From NCBI GenBank assembly GCA_024305745.1, contig JAHRBS010000011.1, positions 62,001 through 126,000 on the forward strand: a stretch of DNA of 64,000 bases, written 5' to 3'. Shown here piece by piece: positions 55,535 to 64,000 of the stretch (position 1 is its first letter; every line of letters starts with the position of its first letter). Under the pieces are notes generated by a model. The model did no database searches, was not told the DNA's origin, and saw only the letters and a list, made by a program, of their open reading frames with translations. The DNA is from Polyporus tsugae. Lineage: Eukaryota; Basidiomycota; Agaricomycetes; Polyporales; Polyporaceae. Both the position numbers and the translations under genes were made by a program.

Positions 55535-58091
55535 ATGGCTTCCGCATATCGTCGACCTCCCATCCATTATCGAGAAGCAATCAATGCAGATCCCTGTGGC
55601 GGCCACCTCAACGTCGGTAACGGATGCCAAATGGTCTTCCCTCAAATGGAGCCTGGGGGTCACCTGTGCTTCCTCTGTGCCAAGTTACAGGATCCTGACA
55701 TAAGCGGTGTTGACAAGGATGAGATTCGGGTGAGTTGGTTTTCCAGATGTCCCCAAGTACTTTCGGCAACTTCTGCTTCAGGCCAACTACGTACAATGCG
55801 GCGAGTGCGGCGTATGTGGCACCATGATAACAGACCCCTGTGGAACATGCCGTCGAGCGGGTGCGTTTGTTTTGTTAGTTCGCTGACCGATATGGGGATG
55901 CAAGTGCTATATGCTGACTATATCATTACAGCCAACTATGAAGCCGGAACAACAGATCAAGATCGTGAGCGTGGGGCCCAGCGTCGGCACCTTAATCTTG
56001 TCGCGAAGATGAACAAGTCCTCAAGCAACGATGCGCACCAATCCGTTGGAACCACGACCTCGGTGCAGGAGCTACAAGCTATTCGTACGGCTCAGGGGAT
56101 TGGATCACCTTCTCAGAGAGCACAGGTCGCCTATTGTACCATCTACTACGAGTGTCGTCGCAGCGACTCTACAAAGCACGTGGATCAGATGCTGGGTACA
56201 GGCGTGATCTCATTTCCCGAAGGACAGACCATGCTCGGTATGTAACCTCTATCATCTATCCACCACTTCTGTCTTCTCAAAACGCTTTGGGATAGCTCTT
56301 CGATCTCGGATTGTCAAGGAGGTGAATGGACGTTGGACCGAAATTTACTCTGCCCCACTGCTTGAGTACGTTTCCATTTTACATCAGCCTAGTCAGACCT
56401 TGCCTGAGTGATACATTCAACTACCAGGGAGGAGACGAGCCTACGCGCTCCCAACAACTTTGTCTTTCCCACCGACAGTCTCGTCATGACAGTGGCTCAA
56501 TGGTATCAGACATATAGCGTGCCCGAGTACCGCGACACGTACATCGTCCTTCCAAAGCACGCCCAGCGTAGTAAAAGTAAGGGAAACTCCAAGCTATGTG
56601 CGTTTAGCGTCGAGCTATACATCAACGTCGGCCAGGTTAGTTCATTTTCCTTCTTGTCACCATCTTTTACTGAATTCATTCATGTGTGCAGTATTCCGCT
56701 CGTACTGAGGACCCCGAGCTTATTGGCGTCAGAAAGGCTGGATCAAAACGCAAGCCATCAGGCATTGGCAGTGCGTCTACTCCGAAACGTCCACGAGGTT
56801 GGTTTTCCATACTGGTAATCATAATACCATCATGGCAGAACTGATGTTGCCTGCTAGAGACAAAATCGTCCCAGCCGTCAACACAGACGCTTCATTTGTC
56901 CTTCATCAGTGATGGGAATATTCTTGCACAGACCCCACCCACGCTCTCTGTCACCGAAATATGCTTCAAGAAAACGACCTGTCTTGTATCTGATGATACC
57001 GGTACCCCGACCCTCATGGAAGAGTCCGCGCTGATATCTGGTTTCTTGGAGACGAGGACGCTGGATCTTAGCGCCTGTGAACGTGGCAGCACGAAGGACG
57101 TGTTTGGCGTATGTTCATTCCTTTGCTCCTCTGTGTGGATAGACTAAGCAAGACGCACCGTGCTTTAGCTCCAGATTAACGGCCGAGCTTTTGTCGCGAA
57201 GAGGCTGGTCAACGTGGGCAGCGGGAGATGGGAGCATATACCTATTTCGCAAGTAGTCAACGTACTCACGGCAGATCTCGTTCGACTGAAGCGCATGGCC
57301 TACTTCGCCGAGAAGTTCAAGTCGCTCGCTCTTGATGAAGGCGTCGATGTTGCAGGTTCGTCCTACAAGTCCGCTTGATACCTTCCGGCTCGCTCATTAC
57401 ATGAATTCGCAGAATTCGACGTTTCTGACGGGTTTCTCGTCAAGATCTACAAGTCAGCAGTCGAGGATGCTGATGCGATGGGCAATGGTGAACAGCCCCA
57501 AGGCGAGCGACCTCAAGACTTAGAATCAGCTTCAGAGGTGGCAGAGGCATATCTTGTCGAGCCTCGCCGGCTGACCTCAACCGTTGTCAAATTCAGTGGC
57601 ACCCATGGGTCGACCACGCGGAGCGACTTGCGCTCGTTGACTATGGCGGTGTTCGCTCATTTCATTGCCGAACAGACAGCTTGTCAATACATCTTCGCGG
57701 ATATCCAAGGTAGATCCCTAGTCCTGAATGGATCGCATGTCGCTAACAATATAGCATCCTTGTAGGGTCAAACAATGCCAGCGTCGGCGGAAAGCTATCG
57801 CTTACTCTTTTCGATCCTATGACGCACACGGTAGAGGGGTGAGCTGCTCTTGCTTACTTGCGTTGTTCCTCCGCTCATCCCGCACATGTCTCCAGAACGT
57901 CGGGTGTCGGGGATCATGGGCCGAAGGGCCTTCAAGATTTCGTCACCTGGCACGTATGCAATTATATCTGTACCGGCCTTCACCTTGCGCCGTCCGAGGT
58001 ACTGCAGAACACTTTGGATAACCTGCTTCAGGATGTGAAGGACCCGGCGCAAGATACGTCGTCTGACGAAGAGGGAGGAGAGGCTTCGTAG
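55535..58091 (+). CDS. Alpha-type protein kinase with Cys-rich N-terminus
   Basis: Eleven exons join without a break to 655 residues: 55535-55729, 55782-55860, 55932-56237, 56296-56365, 56428-56635, 56692-56797, 56858-57108, 57169-57355, 57413-57709, 57766-57838 and 57896-58091. The N-terminus is Cys-rich (CFLCAKL, YVQCGECGVCGTMI, DPCGTCRRA), probably zinc-binding. A long variable middle includes a short basic patch (SKRKPSGIG, PKRPRE). The C-terminal third is an alpha-kinase domain: VKFSGTHG, AVFAHFIAEQTACQYIFADI ending in QG, LTLFDPMTHTVEG, SGVGDHGPKGLQDFVTWHVC and NYICTGLHLA. The GxGDxG loop and the His/Cys zinc ligands typical of the fold are present. Such kinases form large, rapidly evolving families in Agaricomycetes; substrates are unknown. 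An ATG at 55466 would add 23 hydrophobic residues. Confidence 0.88.
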
Positions 58092-59629
58092 TGATGCACA
58101 TTTGTTGTACTCCCAGTCATTTATTCGCATCTTCGGACGATAACGAGAGTATACGCCACGGAGACCATAATACAACGATGACAGAGTGCATTGGAGGGCA
58201 CCCAGCTGGACAGGATACTACACAAGCGCGACATAAGCCCCAGTACTTAGGTGGTTCTCCAGAGGGTGTTCCTGCCATCTCGGCGACAGTCCCGGAATGC
58301 CGGCGCGCCCGGCGCAAGCTGAGTAATGAACGCTTGAGCGACTCTTGATGCGCGCAGCGCTCAGCCAACCCTCCTCCTCAGCGCATCCCCCCAAGAAGTT
58401 CCGTCGACGATTCCAGAGCTTCAGAACCACACGATCGACAGCACATCAAGGCTCTTCAGAGCAGTGGGCTTATCTCTTTCGAGAGGTGTATCTCATTCTC
58501 ACCACGTTTGTTTTACGGATGGTGCGTCTCATGGTCTGTCGTTTGTACTGGGTGTCGCTGACCTCAAGCAACGCCGTAGGCGTCGTCGGTTTGACATATC
58601 GCCTGGGGCAAGCATCGATTCTGAGGTCTTTCCTCGTCCGATCGCCTTCCAACCACTCGTGCGTCGGTGGGAGGATCTCTCCGGCTTGCATTCTCAACAC
58701 TTCGAATCAAGGACTGCCACGCCGATTGCTGGACGCGCTCGCGACGTTGTGAAAAGGCCGCGATGGCGGGGGGCCGGGGGTCTGGTGGGTGGTATGCGTG
58801 TGAGTCAGATTCATTTCCGTACATTTTCTGAATCGTAAGGGGTATACGGGACTGTTCCCGCTTCCTCGGTGCGGTGGAGGCTGGTAGTCCGTGCGCGAGG
58901 CAATGGTCGGCGGCCCCGATTGCAGAATCGGGGGCCGTGTTGGCGATCCTCTGGGTCTCTGGTCTGCTGTGTCGTTCACTGGCAGCCTGGTTCCTGCGGA
59001 CAGCCGTTGGGATGCTCTCGCTGTTTGCCCGTCTTCGGCGTGACCTTATGAATGGTTGTACAATTGGGAGATGTTTCATCCTTTTTTCTTTCACGCTCTT
59101 CAAAGATGGTCCATGCTCACTTCTTTTGCATAGCGACATAATCTGTTCCCTACCCCGCGCTCTCGATGCTCTAGGCTTACGTGTTGTTGACAACGCATCA
59201 GCGAGTAGTGGGCAGGCTCAATTGCATATTGATATTGCATATTCCTTGCCCCGTCGCTATTCCTCACTCCATCTTTCGTGTTTCCCAGCCCTCTCGCTGA
59301 ATCCGCCATTGCTTCCCGCTTCTTCATGGTCCCTGGTCCTTTTCTACTCGTGGCTATTCATCTTCTGTCGTCCCTCGCCCCCAGTAGCATAGTCCACCTC
59401 TTCGCGCATCTTAGTTGTGCCGCACAAACTTTGTCGTTATCTGTAGTTTTTTCCTTGACAGTCTCATGTGCTGCTCATTAATTTCTTGCTCTTTGTTGGC
59501 ATCGTAAACACTCCTGGGGCTTGTATTGATCAAATTCCCTTACACCAGCCTGCCTTCTCTGCAACACACTCAGGATGTATGCATGTATCCAGACTGAATG
59601 ACACGCTCCGATGGCTTGAATCGACTATA
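58092..59629. other. 1.5 kb, no gene supported
   Basis: Open frames on both strands (for example 58464-58838 on the plus strand and 58564-59193 on the minus strand) are Arg/Ser-rich and lack recognisable domains or consistent splice sites. A TATTGATATTGCATATT stretch lies near 59226. Confidence 0.4.
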
Positions 59630-61170
59630 TCAACTATGATGACTACGTAGAACATCGACTATAGCCAAAAATATCATCCAGGCAGTGGTCAAAGTGATGC
59701 GGGGATGGCCAAGATCGGCATACGCTGCGTCGGCCATCGCCTGAAAATCTGGGGTTACAAATTGGTATGCTTGTTGCCGAGCTTTCTCGCCCCCTATCTG
59801 ATCCCGCAAATCTTGAATCATACCCAGACGCACATTGACGCGACAGTCCCTAGCAGTAGGACGGGCATGCGTGGGGCAAGTCCAAATATGAATGGGAGAT
59901 GTACCCGACGGAAGATCCTTCTCCTTCTGCCGACAAATGGTATGGTTGTTCCAGTATTCACGATATTCATCCAAGCGCTCCTGGACCAGCGGCGGCCACA
60001 GCCAGTTGAACACATCTCTAGTAAACATTTACGTCAGCTCTAGTTAATGATCCTATCCACTTCTGGTACTCACACATGCAGCGGATCATTGGAGTTGAAT
60101 ATCGCCGCACCACTTAATATCACGTCCCGGATATTGTGACCTTCACCCGCGCGGAGCCGCAGCCAGAAACCTTTGATCGGTGTATTGTGCTTGCTTTGGA
60201 CTTGAACCCAAGGGTTGAATTCATCCTCTGGTATCTCTGGTGCTGCATCCCGCCTGCGAGAAATAGCATATATAAACTAGAGCATCCCGGAAGCCCTAAA
60301 GCCCGTACCTAAGCAGTGTCTGAAACTCCATCATTTTGCCTGTCTCGGAACCCTTGTCGCTTACCACGGTCATTGGAACAGCTGGTGTACACAAATTGTT
60401 ATTAACTCGAACATTAAAAGATGAATTAAAGGGCTCTCACCACCATGGGTTTCAGCAAAATCGAGGTAAAGGTGCGCGCAAGTGGACGCGAGGCGTACAT
60501 TTGGCAGGACCACGAGAACCAGAACATAGCCACCCCATAGATCTCTACAGGCATAAATCGGTAAACTCACAGTGCCCAGACGAAGAGCTTGTGAGGACAG
60601 CTTCTCATGGCCATCAACATGCACTTGATGCATAGGACCAATGCAGTCTAAAGGAACACGAGGAATGAGGTCCCGGCACTTTCCTGGGAAGCGGCGATCG
60701 AATTCATGATCAAAATGATCATGTAGAATAGCCCTCAGTTCATCCCTACTGCATTTTAAGTGACCGCACAATCGCGGAGGATGGCACGTTACTCACCGAG
60801 TGACGGAGACACCGGCATTTGCCAAGCGTTGGCGCACTTGGGCGACGCCCCAACGACCCTGAACATCGCTCTGCTTGAGGTCCATGATGACTTGGAGACA
60901 CTTTACCAGGTCGACATGGCGGCTTTGGCTTCGAACCGTTGGGACACCGAGACGGGCGCGCAGCTTGTACATTGACATGCGGCTACGTCCCGTTGGCCAC
61001 AGGTCAGGATAATCCGTGAAAGCCTGCTCCTATCAAAAATACACACCTCATTGGACATCCCGCTGCGCGAAGCCTTGCTAGTTGTTCGTCAACCGATAAA
61101 CCCGCTCCATCCTTCTCACGATTGAACTGCTGGAATAATTTTGTCAAAGCCGTATCGTCAAGAAAGAGTG
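59630..61170 (-). CDS. Integrase-core protein of a basidiomycete repeat family
   Basis: Minus-strand exons (61170 to 60797, 60748-60441, 60381-60309, 60253-60074 and 60017-59630) join in phase from about residue 30 to the stop. The core has MHQVHVDGHEKLSSQAL and GTVSLPIYACRDLWGGYVLV, then TVVSDKGSETG and SKHNTPIKGFWLRLR. RLDEYREYWNNHTI and LPSGTSP follow. This order matches an RNase H-like integrase core found in many copies in Agaricomycete genomes; it is related to transposon integrases but its element is poorly defined. Acidic residues at VDGH, SDKGSE and the region near the Trp-rich helix could form the active site. The N-terminal exon is out of frame at about 61030 (a stop and shift near CPM), so the protein may be shortened or the gene damaged there. 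Confidence 0.72.
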
Positions 61171-64000
61171 CTAATCGAAGGGGTATTAGTGCCTCGAACA
61201 GTCATTACAGTTCAAAATGGGACTACTTGCCCAGTTTGCCTCCATATTGGTTATTGCCCGTTACGTTGACCATCAGTTCTAGACATATAGGACACACCCC
61301 AGACGAAGGAGGTGAGATAGGGCGAGATGTAGCAAGGACGGTGAAGAAGGGTAAGATAAATGTGACAACTAATGCTGGCCGCCTACCAGATGTCACTCTC
61401 AGGCCCGGGGCACTGGATGACTGCAGGACTGGATGGCAACCGAGACGACCAGTGTTGTCAAGACTCGACCAAGCTAGTACTGATCCGGGTGTCACGGAAG
61501 CCGCCACCTGTCTCCCTACACGAACTTGATGGAGAGGCCAGCTACAGCACGCAAAGCCCGGGTCACTAGTCACTTGCAGCCACCCATGCGTTCCGCGAGC
61601 ACCTCTGCACCTCTGTCATCTACTTCCTGGACGACTGGGCTTGACGTAATTCTACGCACCTGTGTTGGTTCCGCGTGTTCGCGCGCTCAGCTGGCCGAAG
61701 CCAGATGTCCATCGACAGGTTTGACAACATTCACAATTGCGATCGGACGGAGGCGAGACGTCGGGGGTTTGGTTAACTCGGCTCGGCACGCCTAGTCTGG
61801 CAGTGCATCCAGGATTCGGACAACTGTTCGGGGGAGGGCGCTTGTGCTACTACCATATTAGGACCTTTATTTGGTCGTATTTACGATATTGGGTGAAACT
61901 GAGTCCGAGAAACCTTGTCAAGCAAGGTAACGTGGGCCGTATGTATGTAGAATCACGTAGAATCTCCGTGGAACCACTGTGGTGCGCTTATGGGGGTAAG
62001 CGAAAAAAATTCGGGAGAAATTTCTTTATCGGGGTAGGATGGTAGTTTTCACGAGTAGAATCCCCCAGCGTGCGCGGTGACTAACTGGGCACTGACCCGA
62101 CGCGCGCCGCACCAGCGCCACGACCGCACCACATCGGATATGCATCCCTATCCGACCAAGCCCACACAGCTCCTCTTTCTGCTGCGAGTCCGCCGACTCC
62201 TGAGCAACTGGGGCTACTTCCACATTCCGAGGGGTCGACCAATATTGGTCGCTGACTAAGCCGGGGATTGGTACCCCAAACCAAAGACCAATCCCAACCC
62301 CAACCCTAGCCGGCCAATAGACGCCCGAAACCGAAGACCATCGCGAGGGCGAGCAACGCCGCCGGAGGCAGTCCAACACCCTACCTAACCAGTTTCAGAT
62401 CGGGATAGCGACAGTTCCAAGGCCTGAAATATATTTCCTCCCTTATTGGAGCATACTGTACATATGGGAAGCAAAGAGAAGCAATAGTATAGTAATTGAC
62501 TGACAGAAAAGTCAAGCAGAAACAAAACACAATATCGTCGGAAGCGGTGGACGCTTTCCAATGATACTACACTAGTTTGAAAGCTGTGAAACATACCTTT
62601 CAAACGAGCCCAAGATGAAGGGAAACGGACCAGAACTGGAGGAGAAGGGGGCATGTCAAGTGCACTACAAGTGCTGACCTTGGTTGCCCGAGCTAATACA
62701 TAGTCCAGGCCATACCAATTACTACAAAACAGATACTCACTAATGAGTGGGTGCCCCTATATAAGAGCGCGAGAGGTGCGCGCCACGTTGGTTAACCGAA
62801 GCAGATGAGAGAGGCCGGGTGGAAGTGTTCATGACCCAGATCAGGGGATGGGACAGCCGCGGCGGCGCGCGCGCCGCCGCGAGCTTTCGGTATTTGGAAG
62901 CGTGAATGGCGCTTTTTTGGGATGCTAGACAGCCGAATGAGTAAGGAAAGCGAAGAGGCCCTGGATAAAAATGCGAGTACAAGCAGCTGGTGGTGGTCAT
63001 GAAGTGAGCGCACCTTCGGCACGACCATTGGTCCAACCCCTTCCAACCCCCGGGCCGCTTTGGGCGCCTGACGGCGCCCACCCACCCCTTGGAATGACCA
63101 ATTTTCCGCAACTGGGCTCATATGTAGGCAGCCGGTCGAGACAGGAGGCGCACTCTCCTTCTCACCCCCCGCGCGCTGCCTACAGGTGAGATGCATCCTG
63201 GTCTCACTCTGACAGCTCATGCTCACCCCCCGCGCGCTGCATACAGGCTTTCGTTTTCGAATTACAGCCAGGGTGCCCCCGCGCCGCCGCGCTCCGAGCC
63301 GGGGCACCCGTGTTTAGCTACACTAGGCTCGTGCCGCCCGAGAAACGAAAGCGCTAGCGCCGCTAGGGGATTTGAGCAATCCACACGCTGAGACGTAGAT
63401 GAGTCCGGGCCGCCGAATTTGAGATTTTCCCCAGACGTCGGGGCGGGCCAGGAGTTCGGCAGAATCTCAGCAATACTGAACACCAGATATCGCCTCGATA
63501 TCGTCGGCCACGGTGGGGGAAACATCGAGGGACAGCGGCGTGGTGGGTGGCCCCAGCCACAGCGCCTCCAAGGGGAAGCCGAAAGCGGCGAAAACGCCTT
63601 TTCGGTGCTTTAGGAAAACGACGTGGCAAAAGTCGACTTTTCAAGCGATCTACGAACCACACCACACACGGCCCATGGAGGGCAAACCACACTCGAAAAC
63701 TGACATTCACGGCATTGCGAACATATTAGCGCGCAGTGACGGGAGGCAGGAGGGCATCTCCACGCAATCCTCACAATTCTGCGCAATATTGGGGGCAGGA
63801 TTGCCCAACCGGGCAGCCCTGTCTGAGTACCGCATTGTCACGCGTGTTCACGCATTCCTGTAGAGTACCTATCCAAAATAACATCAGCAGTGCTCAAATA
63901 TGGTCACACCGGACAGCCTGGGAGAAACATAAGTGTGGTAGTCGGCTTACCAAACCTATCATATTACAGCTATGTACATAAAGCAACTACTAGCGAGCGG
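61171..64000. other. Final 2.8 kb, no gene supported
   Basis: Many short open frames, none with a known domain. Near 62270-62330 there is a CCAA/CCCC-rich simple sequence, and a very GC-rich patch lies at 62850-62885. A 27-bp phrase (CTCACCCCCCGCGCGCTGC) recurs at 63160 and 63220. Confidence 0.45.
63157..63250. repeat. Direct duplication of about 27 bp
   Basis: CTCACCCCCCGCGCGCTGC followed by (C/A)TACAGG occurs twice, 64 bp apart. Part of it also ends in CAG, which resembles a splice acceptor, but no exon follows. Confidence 0.75.

Noticed and set aside
58564..59193. Minus-strand ORF of 209 codons
   Set aside because: Arg/Ser-rich with no domain; an overlapping plus-strand frame is as long, so coding is not supported.
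62740..63307. Overlapping ORFs near the GC-rich patch
   Set aside because: High GC lowers stop frequency; no motif or intron pattern supports a gene.

Overview
This window is genomic DNA of a filamentous basidiomycete fungus, most likely an Agaricomycete. The cellular genes are cut by many introns of about 46-60 bp with GT..AG borders. Gene families typical of mushroom-forming fungi are present: a bHLH regulator, an alpha-type kinase with a Cys-rich N-terminus, a KDM3-like JmjC protein and a GH115 relic. The transposon load (chromoviral Ty3/gypsy, Plavaka-like, hAT, TA-target-site MITEs, and an integrase-core gene family common in basidiomycetes) is also typical. No rRNA, CRISPR array or convincing tRNA was seen. 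The species cannot be named from the sequence.

Layout. At 0-13.3 kb there is a mostly cellular stretch. It holds a two-exon membrane protein (minus strand), a badly decayed histidinol-dehydrogenase (HIS4) pseudogene, a bHLH transcription factor, a WD40-like six-exon gene and a small three-exon gene of unknown function. At 13.7-16.8 kb there is a repeat-rich zone with a truncated Plavaka-like transposase. From 17.3 to 35.5 kb lies a nest of LTR retrotransposons. Chromovirus A (17341-22862, target duplication CAGTG) is inserted in sequence next to a related copy, B. B is split by the oppositely oriented chromovirus D (25109-31908, duplication CCAGC). B is split again by a small hAT-like element (32120-32901), which itself carries a solo LTR (32354-32715, duplication ATTTA). 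The order of insertion can be read from the target duplications.

At 35.7-46.2 kb there is a hypothetical Lys-rich ORF, two TA-flanked inverted-repeat elements (38607-39281 and 39360-40466), a hAT transposase on the minus strand, and a third TA-flanked MITE (45288-45463) beside a Pro/Ala/Ser-rich ORF. At 47.3-49.4 kb an eight-exon KDM3-like JmjC gene is intact in reading frame. At 50-54.3 kb lie a repeat-containing ORF and two truncated genes, Nudix and GH115. At 55.5-58.1 kb is an eleven-exon alpha-kinase gene, fully in frame over 655 residues. At 59.6-61.2 kb is an integrase-core gene on the minus strand. The last 2.8 kb shows no gene I can support.

The most notable observations concern the retrotransposons. 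Both chromovirus families carry an 11-base primer-binding site two bases inside the 5' LTR. In each it is exactly complementary to an 11-mer in the LTR that starts 34 bases downstream of a TATA-like box, which is the arrangement expected for Tf1-type self-priming. Element A has matching target duplications but LTRs whose U3 parts differ, and its 3' end is almost identical to that of B over 620 bp, suggesting gene conversion. Element D carries two extra ORFs between its 5' LTR and gag. Many premature stops sit where relatives have arginine and read TGA, as expected from C-to-T decay of CGA codons.
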